Part shown: one piece after another, positions 43,234 to 53,419 of the stretch | Numbering within the stretch: position 1 is the stretch's first letter | How the letters are laid out: every line of letters starts with the position of its first letter | Assembly (NCBI GenBank): GCA_963735065.1 | Contig: CAVTJL010000004.1 | Coordinates: forward strand, 62,001-126,000 | Direction of reading: 5' to 3' | DNA length: 64,000 nucleotides | Origin: CAVTJL01 sp963735065 | GTDB lineage: Bacteria; Pseudomonadota; Alphaproteobacteria; Geminicoccales; Geminicoccaceae | Made by a program: the position numbers and the translations under genes | Notes under the pieces: generated by a model | What the model saw: only the letters and a program-made list of their open reading frames with translations | Databases searched by the model: none | What the model was told of the DNA's origin: nothing

Positions 43234-44304
43234 GCGGGCTCCCGCGCCGCGCCGCGCTCGGTGCCGCCGCAGCGGCCCTGGCAGCACCCGCCATCGCCCG
43301 CGCCGATACCGCGATCGAGTGGACGATGGTGACCTCCTGGCCCCGCGACCTGCCGGGCCCCGGCGTCACGGCCCAGCGTCTGGCCGACCGCATCGGCGCC
43401 ATGAGCGGCGGCCGGCTGAAGGTAAAGCTCTATGCCGCGGGCGAGATCGTGCCGGCCTTCGAGGTGATGGACGCGGTGGGCGGCGGCACGGCCGAGATCG
43501 GCCACACGGCCTCGATCTTCTGGATGGGCAAGGCCAAGGTCGCGGCCGTCTTCACGGCCGTGCCCTTCGGCCTCATGCCCATGGAGCACATCGCCTGGAT
43601 CGAGCATGGCGGCGGCCAGGCGCTCTGGGACGAGCTCTATGCCGGCCTCGGCGTGAAGCCCTTCATGGCCGGCAATACCGGCATGTCGATGGAGGGCTGG
43701 TTCAAGCGCGAGCTGCATGGTGTCGAGGACCTGAAGGGCCTCAAGTTCCGCATGCCGGGCCTGGGCGGCGAGATGTACGACCCGCTGGGTATCGTTCAGG
43801 TCTCGATACCGCCCGGCGAGATCCTGCCGGCGCTGCAGAGCGGGGCCATCGACGCCACCGAGTTCGTCGGGCCCCTTCAGCGACATGTCGCTCGGCTTCT
43901 ACAAGGCCGCTCCCTATTACTATGGCCCGGGCATCCACGAGCCCAACGGCACCGGTGAGTGCATCGTCGGTCTCAAGGCCTGGAACGCGCTCTCGCCCGA
44001 CCTCAAGGCCGTCGTCGCCAATGCCTGCCGCGCCGAGAACGCCTTCGCGCTCGCCGAGAGCGAGCGCATGAACGCGATCGCGCTGACGGCCCTCGTCGAG
44101 AAGCATGGCGTGAAGCTGCGCCGGCTGCCCGACACGATCGTGGCGGCGGCGCGGACAACGGCACCCGCGATCATGGCCCAGTTCCGCAACGCCGGCGGCA
44201 TCGAGGGCCGCATCGGCCAGTCCTACGCCGACATGCAAAAGGCGCTGGGCCAGTGGCCGATGGTCTCGGCCGGAGGCTTCCTCGAAGCGCGCGACCGTGC
44301 ATGA
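43230..44304 (+). pseudogene. TRAP substrate-binding protein (DctP family), frameshifted, without permease
   Basis: Two frames join to a protein of about 357 residues. It has a signal sequence (RRAALGAAAAALAAPAIARA), then IEWTMVTSWPRDLPGPGV, GGRLKVKLYAAGEIVPAFEV, MPMEHIAWIEHGGG, LKGLKFRMPGLGGEM and IDATEFVGP. The second frame continues MSLGFYKAAPYYYGPGIHEP. Deleting one C of CCCC at 43872-43875 restores GPFSDMSLGFY. This resembles the mannitol/chloroaromatic subgroup of DctP. No dctQ or dctM is adjacent; it lies inside a riboswitch-controlled thiamine operon, overlapping thiD upstream and the ABC ATPase gene downstream. A thiamin precursor or other heterocycle ligand is possible but unproven. 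Confidence 0.8.
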
Positions 44305-45076
44305 TCGTGCGCCGGGCATTCACCTCAGGGTGCCCGAGCTCTCCTGGGAAGAGGACGTCCTCTTCCGCGACCTGGCGCTCGACCTCGAGGGCGGCCTCTG
44401 GTCGTGCCTGCTCGGCCCCTCGGGATGCGGCAAGACCAGCCTTCTGCGTGTCATCGCCGGGCTTCTGGAAGGCGGCGAGGCCAGGGCCGACGACGGCCGG
44501 CCGCTGGCCGGGCGGCTCGCCTACATGGCCCAGTCGGACCTTTTGCTCCCCTGGCTGTCGATCCGGGAGAACGTCGTCCTGGGCTATCGGCTCCGCCGCG
44601 CCGGCCGCGCCGAGCTGGCCCGCCGCCGCGACGAGGCTTTGCTTCTCCTCGAGCGCGTGGGCCTTGCCGGCTATGCCCAGGCCCTGCCGCAGGAGCTCTC
44701 GGGCGGCATGCGCCAGCGTGCAGCACTCGCCCGCACGCTGATGGAGGACCGCCCCGTCGTCCTGATGGACGAGCCTTTCTCCAGCCTCGATGCGATCACC
44801 CGCCACCGGCTCCAGGACCTGGCGGCCGAGCTTCTGCGCGGCCGCACCGTGCTGCTGGTGACGCACAGCCCGCTCGAGGCGCTGCGCCTCGGCGACCGCA
44901 TCCTCGTGATGGCCGGCAGGCCGGCCCGACTGCACGAGCCCCTGACCCTGCCGGGCCGGCCGCCGCGCGATGCGGGCTCGTCCGACGTCCTGGCGCTCCA
45001 GGCCGACCTCCTGGCCGAGCTCACCGCCTCGGCCGCCGCCATGGAAGCGCCATGCGCGTCGCCCGCCCGCTCCTGA
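44297..45076 (+). CDS. thiZ: ABC transporter ATP-binding protein, thiamin-precursor (HMP) type
   Basis: A 259-residue ATPase with Walker A LLGPSGCGKTSLLRV, Q-loop MAQSDLLLPWLS, signature LSGGMRQRAAL, Walker B PVVLMDEPFSSLDA and the switch His in LLVTHSPLEAL. The Q-loop and length match the nitrate/taurine/ThiZ group. GTG start at 44297 overlaps the preceding gene; permease ATG lies inside its 3' end. Role in HMP or formylaminopyrimidine uptake is inferred from the TPP riboswitch and the ThiY-like neighbour. Confidence 0.86.
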   Translation: MHDRAPGIHLRVPELSWEEDVLFRDLALDLEGGLWSCLLGPSGCGKTSLLRVIAGLLEGGEARADDGRPLAGRLAYMAQSDLLLPWLSIRENVVLGYRLRRAGRAELARRRDEALLLLERVGLAGYAQALPQELSGGMRQRAALARTLMEDRPVVLMDEPFSSLDAITRHRLQDLAAELLRGRTVLLVTHSPLEALRLGDRILVMAGRPARLHEPLTLPGRPPRDAGSSDVLALQADLLAELTASAAAMEAPCASPARS

Positions 45077-45801
45077 CCCTCCTGGGCCTGCTGCTCGCCT
45101 GGCAGCTCGTCGTCACGGCGACGGGCGCTCCGCGCTACATGCTCCCGGCACCGCTCAGCGTGCTGACCGCCATGATCGCCCGCTCGGACATCCTCATCCC
45201 CAACGCCGCGATCACGCTCACCGAGATCGCGCTGGGCCTCGTGCTGGGCACGCTCGTCGGCATCGCCAACGCCGTCCTGCTGGCGAGCCATGCCGGCCTC
45301 AGGCGCTGGCTCCTGCCGATCGTCGTCCTGACGCAGGCGCTGCCGGTCTTCGCGCTGGCGCCGCTCCTCGTGCTCTGGCTGGGCTACGGGATGGTCTCGA
45401 AGGTGGCGATGGCGGTGCTCGTCATCTTCTTCCCGGTCACCTCCACCTTCTATGACGGGCTGAGGCGCACCGCCCCGGGCTGGATCGAGCTGGCCCGCAC
45501 CATGGATGCCGACCGGCGTGCGCTGCTGCTCCAGGTCCGGGTGCCGGCGGCGCTGCCGGCCTTCGGCTCGGGCCTGCGCGTGGCCGCGGCCGTGGCGCCG
45601 ATCGGTGCCGTCATCGGCGAGTGGGTCGGCTCCTCGGCCGGCCTCGGCTACCTGATGCTGCAGGCCAACGCCCGCATGCAGACCGACCTGATGTTCGCAG
45701 CCCTCTTCGTGCTGTGCGTCATCGCCGTCGGCTTATGGTTCGCGATCGATCGCACGCTGCGCTGGCTGGTGCGATGGCAGCCCGACGCCGTCGGGTCCTG
45801 A
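45052..45801 (+). CDS. thiX: ABC transporter permease, thiamin-precursor (HMP) type
   Basis: A 249-residue membrane protein with six likely segments and the inner-membrane-component signature (GWIELARTMDADRRALLLQV, then VAAAVAPIGAVIGEWVGSS). It belongs to the SsuC/TauC/ThiX permease family. It overlaps the ATPase gene by 25 bases and is followed 14 bases later by the binding-protein gene, giving a complete importer. Confidence 0.88.
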   Translation: MRVARPLLTLLGLLLAWQLVVTATGAPRYMLPAPLSVLTAMIARSDILIPNAAITLTEIALGLVLGTLVGIANAVLLASHAGLRRWLLPIVVLTQALPVFALAPLLVLWLGYGMVSKVAMAVLVIFFPVTSTFYDGLRRTAPGWIELARTMDADRRALLLQVRVPAALPAFGSGLRVAAAVAPIGAVIGEWVGSSAGLGYLMLQANARMQTDLMFAALFVLCVIAVGLWFAIDRTLRWLVRWQPDAVGS

Positions 45802-45815
45802 GGAGAGCTGAGAAG

Positions 45816-46763
45816 ATGCGACGACTGCTGTCATTGGCGCTGCTGCTGGGGCTCGTCTGGGCAGGCCCCGCCCATGCCGCGACCAAGCTCACCGTGATCC
45901 TCGACTGGTTCGTGAACCCCGACCACGGCCCCCTCGTCATCGCGAAGGAAAAAGGCTTCTTCAGCGATGCGGGGCTCGACGTCGACATCGTGGCGCCGGC
46001 CGATCCCAACGACCCGCCCAAGCTCGTCTCGGCCGGCAAGGCCGACATCGGCATCACCTACGAGCCGCAGCTCCACCTCTACGCCGACCAGGGCCTGCCG
46101 CTGGTCCGCATCGGCACGCTCGTCGCAACGCCGCTCAACATCATCATGGCGCTCAAGGACGGCCCCATCCACAGCATGGCCGACCTCAAGGGCCGCAAGG
46201 TCGGCTTCTCGGTGAGCGGCTTCGAGGACGCCCTCCTCTCGGCGATGCTCGAGCAGAACGGCCTCAAGCCCTCCGACGTCCAGCTCGTCAACGTCAACTT
46301 CGCCCTCTCGGCGGCCCTCCTGAGCGGCCAGGTCGACGCCGTCGTCGGCGGCTACCGCAACTTCGAGCTCAACGAGATGGCGCTCGAGGGTCACCCGGCC
46401 CGTGCCTTCTATCCCGAGGAGGAGGGCGTGCCGCCCTATGACGAGCTCGTGTTCATCGCCAACCGCGACGCGATCCACCGGCCCGAGCTGCTGGCCTTCA
46501 TGGACTGTATCGAGCGGGCCTCGCAGTGGATCGTCAACCATCCCCAGGAGGGCTGGGACATCTTCGTCAAGGCCCACAAGGACCTCGACGACGCGCTCAA
46601 CAAGAAGGCCTGGGCCGACACCGTGCCCCGCTTCGCCCTGAGCCCGCGCGCCCTCGACCATGCCCGCTACCAGCGCTTCGCCGAGTTCCTGAAGGCAAAA
46701 GGCATGATCAAGACCGTGCCCCCACTCTCGACCTACGCGGTCGATCTTGGCGCGCTGAAGTGA
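45816..46763 (+). CDS. thiY: ABC transporter substrate-binding protein, ThiY/NMT1-like
   Basis: A 315-residue periplasmic protein with a signal peptide (about 1-21, WAGPAHAA). NMT1/THI5-like domain: KLTVILDWFVNPDHGPLVIA, GLDVDIVAPADPNDPPKLV, ADIGITYEPQL and VGGYRNFELNEMALEG. The DWxxNxxH block is typical of pyrimidine-precursor-binding proteins. It would deliver HMP or N-formyl-4-amino-5-aminomethyl-2-methylpyrimidine. Preceded by AGGAGAG. The ycaO gene starts 45 bases after its stop. Confidence 0.89.
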   Translation: MRRLLSLALLLGLVWAGPAHAATKLTVILDWFVNPDHGPLVIAKEKGFFSDAGLDVDIVAPADPNDPPKLVSAGKADIGITYEPQLHLYADQGLPLVRIGTLVATPLNIIMALKDGPIHSMADLKGRKVGFSVSGFEDALLSAMLEQNGLKPSDVQLVNVNFALSAALLSGQVDAVVGGYRNFELNEMALEGHPARAFYPEEEGVPPYDELVFIANRDAIHRPELLAFMDCIERASQWIVNHPQEGWDIFVKAHKDLDDALNKKAWADTVPRFALSPRALDHARYQRFAEFLKAKGMIKTVPPLSTYAVDLGALK

Positions 46764-46808
46764 CGGGGACACTTCAATTGTGTGGCCGGCCGCGGCAGAG
46801 TGCCCGCC

Positions 46809-48049
46809 ATGTCGACGATCAACCGCGGCTGGCGGCAATGGGCAGGCCCTGACGAGGGCCGGAAATCCTGGGTCGCGGGCACCCACCGCACGCGTCCGCC
46901 CGCCCAGACGGTGGAGGCCGTCCGACGGCTGATGCCCACGCTGGGCATCACGCGCGTCGGCAACCTGACGGGCCTCGATCGGATCGGTGTGCCGGTGGTG
47001 ATGAGCTGCCGACCGCTTTCCCGCTCGGTCGCCGTGTCGCTGGGAAAAGGCCTGGACCAGGATGCGGCCACCGCCTCGGCTCTGATGGAGTCCGCCGAGA
47101 CCTGGCACGCCGAGCGCATCACGCTCCCGGTTCGCTACGCGAGCGCCGCGGAGCTCGAGGGCAGCCTTCGCCTCGCCGATATCGAGCGGCTCCCGCATCG
47201 GCGCGAGCGGCCATGGCGGCCATCCAGCCGGCTCCTCTGGATCGAGGCCATCGAGCTTTTCTCAGGCGAGCGGCGCTGGCTGCCCTATGAGCTCGTGCAC
47301 ACCGACTACACGCTGCCCGGCCCGCCCGGCAGCGGCCTCTTCGTCGCCAGCACCAACGGGCTCGCGTCCGGCATGCACCGTCTCGAGGCCTGCTGCCACG
47401 CGCTCTGCGAGGTGATCGAGCGCGACGCCAGCGCCCGCTGGTGGGGCCTCTCGCGCGCCGAGCGTGCAGCCACCCGCGTCGACCTCGAGACGGTCGAGGA
47501 TCCCGCCTGTCAGGGCGTCATGGAGCGCTTCTTTCAGGCGGGCTTCGAGGTCGCCGTCTGGAGCACGACCTCCGACGTCGGGATCGCCTCCTTCCTGGCG
47601 GTGCTGCGCGACCGGCAGGGCGAGGGCTCCCATCCCGGCTTCGGCAGCGGCACCCATCCGAGCGCGCCCATAGCGCTCCTGCGGGCGCTGCTCGAGGCGG
47701 CGCAGGTCCGTCTCACCTACATCGCCGGCGCCCGGGACGACCTGCCGCGCGAGCAATATGGCCGTGCCGCGACCGCCCGTCGTCTGGCGTCGCTGGCGAC
47801 GCTCCTGGCCGATCCGCCCCAGCTGCCCCTCCCGGCCGTGCCGAGCATTCTCCAGCCGAGCTTCGCCGCCGAGCTGGACCATCTGTTGGACCGGCTGGAG
47901 GCGGTGGGGCTCAAGGAGGTGCATCTGGTCGACCTCACGCGCGACGATCTCGGCCTCGCGGTGGTGCGGGTCGTCGTGCCCGGGCTCCGGCCGGACGACG
48001 AGAACGCCGAGATCCTGCCGAGCGCACGACGGGCCGGGGGGGCGGCCGC

Positions 48050-48053
<4 letters not shown>
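46809..48053 (+). CDS. YcaO-domain ATP-dependent peptide cyclodehydratase/thioamide synthase
   Basis: A 414-residue YcaO protein. ATP/Mg-binding acidic helices are visible: ATASALMESAETWHAER (E94, E97) and RLEACCHALCEVIERDA (E193, E201, E204 and following Arg-Asp). The nucleotide-binding STNGLASG lies at 181-188. YcaO enzymes phosphorylate the backbone amide of peptides to form azolines or, with TfuA and a sulfur source, thioamides. The C-terminal PxPxP tail of classical azoline-forming YcaOs is absent (it ends RRAGGAAA), as expected for TfuA-partnered forms. The tfuA ATG overlaps the stop (ATGA). Start could be GTG 46782. Substrate inferred to be the downstream repeat protein. Confidence 0.9.
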
Positions 48054-49375
<1,322 letters not shown>

Positions 49376-49442
49376 GCGGGAGCGGCCCGGGCCAGGCGGC
49401 GCGACGCATCGCTGTCGTGGCCCGACGACGACAGGGAAAGAA

Positions 49443-50783
49443 ATGCCCGGAGCCAGAGGCGCACGACCGGCAGCAGAGGGAACGAGGTTCAAGCTCTTCC
49501 CTCAGCCCTCGTTCCTCGAGGCCTACCGCCAGCCCGTCGTGGTCACGCTGTCGCCGCGCGCCGGGACCGTGGGACCCGGCCCGTCCGACGGTCGCATGTA
49601 CGCTCTTATCCCGGAGGGCAGGGTCAGCCCGTATGGGCAGCCGAGTGCCTCCGGTGGACGCGTCACCACCGTTCTGCCTCCCTGGCGCGGACCCAGGCTG
49701 CCGCCGGCGCTGCCGGACCGCGCCGGTCATTTCGATCACCTGCAGCCGAGCGACCCGGCGTTCCCGGCGGCCCACGCCTTTGGTTGCGTGCGCCTCGTGC
49801 TCGACGTGTGGGAGCGCTTCTGCGGCCCCATTCCCTGGCATTTCCGGAACGTCTATCCTCGGCTCGAGATCTCCTCGATCCACGACTACGAGAACGCACA
49901 GAGCGGCTTCGGCTATCTCCAGCTCGGCACCAACCTGCAGCCGCGCGGGCCGGTCCATCTGTTTGCGCTCAACTTCGACGTCGTCGCGCACGAGTGCGGA
50001 CACCTCATCCTCTTCTCCGTTCTGGGCCTGCCCCGCACGGGCGTCATGACGGCGGAGTTCCGGGGCTTTCACGAGTCCATGGCCGATCTCGTGGCGCTCG
50101 TCGCCGCCGCGAGCTTCGATGCCGTCATCGACGACGTGCTGCTCACGACCAAGGGCAACCTCTACCTCGTCAACGAGCTGAACCGCTTTGCCGAGCTCTC
50201 GAGCAGCGACCAGGTCCGCAACGCCTCGAACAGCGTCAAGCTGTCCGAGTTCGCCACGGGCTGGCGGGACGAGCACGACCTGTCCCTGCCGCTCACGGGC
50301 GCCATCTTCGACATTCTGGTCGAGATCTATCAGCTGCTTCTGGTCGAGCGCCGTCTCGTCGATGCCCGGGTGGTCGAGCTTTCGCAAAACCTCGACAGCA
50401 TGCTGGCCTTTCAGCACCCGATCGAGGCGATGTACGAGCAGGGCTACACGGCGGCGCCGCAGGGCTTTCGCCACACCTTCCACGACGCGCGCAACCTGCT
50501 TGCCGCCTTTCTCGCCCACGCTTGGCGGTCGCTCAGGCCGGACGGCCTCACCTACCGCGACGTCGGCCTCGCCCTTCTCGCGGCCGACCGCGCCATCACC
50601 CGCGGCCGTTTCCGGCACACCATCGAGGCAAGCTTCGCCTGGCGGGACATCTGGACGACGCGCGTCGGGCCGCTCCTGGGAAACCTGCCGACGCGCAGCC
50701 ACACCTCGTCGGCCCGGTGCTGGCATCCAGGAGGGCACGGGACGGCGTCCGGCCCGGCCTGCGCCCATCGCCGAGCTGTGTGA
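49443..50783 (+). CDS. HExxH zinc metallopeptidase-like protein (gluzincin pattern)
   Basis: A 446-residue protein of no family I can name with certainty. It has a zinc-site pattern: VVAHECGHLI (H183, E184, H187) followed 24 residues later by E211 in GFHESMADLVALV. This resembles thermolysin-like HExxH plus ESxxD. No signal peptide is visible, so it may act in the cytoplasm. The N-terminal 140 residues are Pro/Gly-rich. It lies 67 bases after tfuA and 67 bases before the repeat protein. A role as maturation or leader peptidase of the putative modified peptide is inference. ATG 49443 follows GGGAAAG. Confidence 0.72.
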   Translation: MPGARGARPAAEGTRFKLFPQPSFLEAYRQPVVVTLSPRAGTVGPGPSDGRMYALIPEGRVSPYGQPSASGGRVTTVLPPWRGPRLPPALPDRAGHFDHLQPSDPAFPAAHAFGCVRLVLDVWERFCGPIPWHFRNVYPRLEISSIHDYENAQSGFGYLQLGTNLQPRGPVHLFALNFDVVAHECGHLILFSVLGLPRTGVMTAEFRGFHESMADLVALVAAASFDAVIDDVLLTTKGNLYLVNELNRFAELSSSDQVRNASNSVKLSEFATGWRDEHDLSLPLTGAIFDILVEIYQLLLVERRLVDARVVELSQNLDSMLAFQHPIEAMYEQGYTAAPQGFRHTFHDARNLLAAFLAHAWRSLRPDGLTYRDVGLALLAADRAITRGRFRHTIEASFAWRDIWTTRVGPLLGNLPTRSHTSSARCWHPGGHGTASGPACAHRRAV

Positions 50784-50850
50784 GCAGGACGAGGAAGGTC
50801 ATGCCGCTTAGCTCGCTTGCGCTACCAACAACGAGGAGGATGGAGGGCAC

Positions 50851-51378
50851 ATGTCCGAGACCCTGATGACACCGTCGACGATCCGCCTGTTCGGGCGCGT
50901 CGTCGATGGCCTGACGCTCGATCCAAAAAAGGTCAAAGGAGGGCTCGGCGCGAACAAGCTGCTCCAGCAGCAGCTCGCGGCTCCCGATGCGGCCCTGGCG
51001 CGTATCTATGGCTTCGACTTCGAGGGGCATTACTTCGACATGAGCCGCCCGGCGCTCTTCGTCGTGCATGGGAAGGGCGAGCCGGTTCCGAGTACCGGCG
51101 CTGAGCCTGCAACGAAGTCGGGGCCCGAGGATCTCATGATGTGGGTCTACGACAAGGCCGACTTCTCGCTGCGCCTCGACGTGACGAGCGGGACGCTCGA
51201 GCAGCTGCTTGTCGGGCTTGAGGGCGGAGCTGGCGGCGGTTCGTTCGGGCAGAACGCGAGCTTCGGCCAGAACGCAAGCTTTGGTCAGAATGCAAGCTTC
51301 GGCCAGAATGTGGGCTTCGGTCAGAACGTCAGCTTCGGCCAGAACGTGGCCGCAAGCCTGAAGTCGGGGGGCAAGTAG
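50851..51378 (+). CDS. Small protein with six C-terminal SFGQNA-type repeats (candidate YcaO substrate)
   Basis: A 175-residue protein. Residues 1-130 look like a folded domain (STIRLFGRVVDGLTLDPKKV, YGFDFEGHYFDMSRPALFVV, DLMMWVYDKADFSLRLDV). A GGAGGGS hinge leads to six contiguous hexapeptides at residues 131-166 (SFGQNA three times, SFGQNV, GFGQNV, SFGQNV), then AASLKSGGK. The codons differ between copies while the peptide is kept. No signal peptide and no Cys. GGAGGG precedes the ATG. The arrangement of a leader-like domain plus repeated core units beside YcaO-TfuA suggests a modified-peptide precursor. A structural FG/Q/N-rich low-complexity tail is the alternative. Confidence 0.8.
   Translation: MSETLMTPSTIRLFGRVVDGLTLDPKKVKGGLGANKLLQQQLAAPDAALARIYGFDFEGHYFDMSRPALFVVHGKGEPVPSTGAEPATKSGPEDLMMWVYDKADFSLRLDVTSGTLEQLLVGLEGGAGGGSFGQNASFGQNASFGQNASFGQNVGFGQNVSFGQNVAASLKSGGK
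51241..51348 (+). repeat. Six in-frame 18-bp repeats encoding (S/G)FGQN(A/V)
   Basis: Units begin at 51241, 51259, 51277, 51295, 51313 and 51331. The Phe, Gly, Gln and Asn codons alternate among synonyms (TTC/TTT, GGC/GGT/GGG, AAC/AAT), so the units are old copies held by selection on the peptide rather than a fresh DNA expansion. Confidence 0.95.
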
Positions 51379-51390
51379 AATCGACTTGCC
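51370..51390 (+). terminator. Hairpin at the end of the repeat-protein gene
   Basis: GGCAAGT pairs with ACTTGCC across a 7-base loop, spanning the stop codon and followed by TTAT. Probable 3' end of the ycaO-tfuA transcript. Confidence 0.42.
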
Positions 51391-51498
51391 TTATCCCCAT
51401 TAGCGGGCATGATCACTGGGGCAGTGGAGTCGATAGCCGCGTGTCGTCATGCGATCTGCGGGATGGAGGTAGTTGGGATTCGGCCCGAGTAGTACAAT

Positions 51499-53283
51499 CT
51501 ATTTCAGCCCTGCCAGCCGAAGACCTTCGATCAGCCGATCCAGTGCTGTGTGATCCTTGTACGGCGGTATTTTCTGCCAGTGTTCGATCGAGAAGTCCGG
51601 ATGCGCGGCCCGAACCTTGTCGGCGTGATACCGGGCCTCCCCCATCCGGCCGAGATGGGCATGAGAGGCTGCAAGCATCCGGTGCGCTTCCGTCGGGTCG
51701 CGCATCCGCTGGAGGGTTCTGATCGTCGCCTCGTATTGGTCGAGCGTGAAAAGCGCATCCGCCAGGTTCCACAGATAAAAATCGGGGTGGAAGGGGTTGA
51801 GCTTCATCGCACGCTCGAGCTGGGCGACCGCCTCTTCAGGCGCGCCGGCATAGACCAGAGCGTCGCCGTAATCCGCCAGGATGTCGGCGTCGTTGGGATT
51901 GAGCTCGACGGCGCGTCGGTAGGCGGCGATCGAGGTGTCGTGCTCCTTGCGATAGAGGTAGGAGAAGCCGAGCTCGCCGAAGCCGCGCGCGTCCAGGCCG
52001 TCATGCTCGATCGCCCGCTCGGCGAAGGTCACGGCCTTGTCGAGATAGGTCTCGGCGTCCGACGCCCAGCGATAGCGCCATGTCAGGTTGCAGGTGCGCG
52101 ACATGCCGGCATAGGAGCGCGCGTAGCGCGGATCGATCACCGACGCCTCCTCGAAGAGGCGGCGGGCGTGGAGGACGGCCTCGCGGCGGTGGCGCATGCT
52201 GAGGTCGGCGCCGCGCAGGATCAGCCCGTAGGCCGCGAGGTCCGGGACGTGCTGACGCCCGAGGCGGCGGCGTTCGGCCGCTGCGACCTGGGAGGCGAGG
52301 CGGAAGGCGATGACGCCGCAGACATCGTCCTGGAAGTCGAAGATGTCCGCCATGCGTCCATCATAGTTCTCGGCCCAGACGATGCGGCCGTCCGTCGCGT
52401 CCAGGAGCTGCACGCGGACGCGGAGCCGCTCGCCCCCGCGCTGAAGGCCGCCCGTCAGCACATAGTGGGCGCCGAGCTTGTGCGCGATCTGGTCGATCGG
52501 GATCGTCGAGTTCTTGAAGAGGAAGGCGGAGTGCCGGGCGATCACGGCGATCTCGCGGAAGCGGCTGAGATTGGTGATGAGGTCGGCAGTGAAGCCGTCG
52601 CACAGATGATCGTCGGCGGGATCGCGCGACAGATTGCCCATCGGCAGCACCGCCACCGCCACGTCCCGGCTGGGCGATGTGTCGACCGGCAACACCGGCG
52701 GCAGGGGCGTCGCATCCGGCAGCCGCACGCTGACCTCGAGGGTCTGCTCCTCCATCTCGAGCGCCAGGATCTCGGCGACGCCGCCGAGGTTCTTAAGCTC
52801 GGGTCGACCGAGCGAGCGCGTTCGGATCGGCCAGCCGCGCGGCAGCGTGCGACGAAAGGCGTCCGTCATGCAGATGCCGCCCGGATCAGCCAGCAGCTGG
52901 ATGCGGGCGGCGATGTTGACGTGATGACCCTGGACCCGCTCGCCGTCGACGATCACCTCGCCTACATGGAGCGCGATGCGGAACCGGATGGACTCCTCGC
53001 CCGCGACCCAGACCGAGGCGTTGCGGAACTCGCGCTGGATCTCCTGGGCGAAGCGCAGCGCGTCCATGACGCTCTCGAACACGGCGAAGATGCCGTCGCC
53101 GGCGACGTCGACGACCCGCCCGCCATAGTCGAGCACGAGCGAGCGGAAGAGCCCGATCGCGCGCGTCACGCGCGTGAAGGTCTCGTCCTCGTTCGCCGCC
53201 ATCAGGCGCGAGAAGCCCGCCACGTCGGCGAATAGAATCGCAGACAGCTTCCGCCTGGGTGCTGAGGTTGGCGTTTCGCTCAT
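51499..53283 (-). CDS. Class III adenylate/guanylate cyclase with TolB-like and TPR regions
   Basis: A 594-residue signalling protein. The N-terminal cyclase domain (about 12-180) has AILFADVAGFSRLMAANEDE (metal Asp), VVDVAGDGIFAVFES (second metal Asp) and GHHVNIAARIQLLADPGGIC. A TolB-like alpha/beta part (about 205-340) has VAVLPMGNLSRDP, DGFTADLITNLSRF and LGAHYVLTGGLQRGGERLRV. The C-terminal 230 residues are TPR-like (AYRRAVELNPNDADILADYG, AVAQLERAMKLNPFHPDFYL). It would make cAMP or cGMP in response to an unknown cue. The start is taken as ATG 53283. Convergent with the repeat-protein gene. Confidence 0.9.
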   Translation of the reverse strand: MSETPTSAPRRKLSAILFADVAGFSRLMAANEDETFTRVTRAIGLFRSLVLDYGGRVVDVAGDGIFAVFESVMDALRFAQEIQREFRNASVWVAGEESIRFRIALHVGEVIVDGERVQGHHVNIAARIQLLADPGGICMTDAFRRTLPRGWPIRTRSLGRPELKNLGGVAEILALEMEEQTLEVSVRLPDATPLPPVLPVDTSPSRDVAVAVLPMGNLSRDPADDHLCDGFTADLITNLSRFREIAVIARHSAFLFKNSTIPIDQIAHKLGAHYVLTGGLQRGGERLRVRVQLLDATDGRIVWAENYDGRMADIFDFQDDVCGVIAFRLASQVAAAERRRLGRQHVPDLAAYGLILRGADLSMRHRREAVLHARRLFEEASVIDPRYARSYAGMSRTCNLTWRYRWASDAETYLDKAVTFAERAIEHDGLDARGFGELGFSYLYRKEHDTSIAAYRRAVELNPNDADILADYGDALVYAGAPEEAVAQLERAMKLNPFHPDFYLWNLADALFTLDQYEATIRTLQRMRDPTEAHRMLAASHAHLGRMGEARYHADKVRAAHPDFSIEHWQKIPPYKDHTALDRLIEGLRLAGLK

Positions 53284-53419
53284 GGCTATGGCTGATGCTT
53301 CCCTTGCCGGGCACAACATACGCCGGCGAGCCGCTCCACGTCACCTCTCGCGGCAGCTTCAGGGTCGTTCTTGCCCTCGGGTGCCGCTATCCTGCGCGCG
53401 TTCGCCAACGGGAGGCGTG

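Noticed and set aside
51241..51348. CRISPR array or non-coding tandem repeat
   Set aside because: Units are 18 bp, contiguous with no spacers, in frame within a gene, and vary at synonymous positions.
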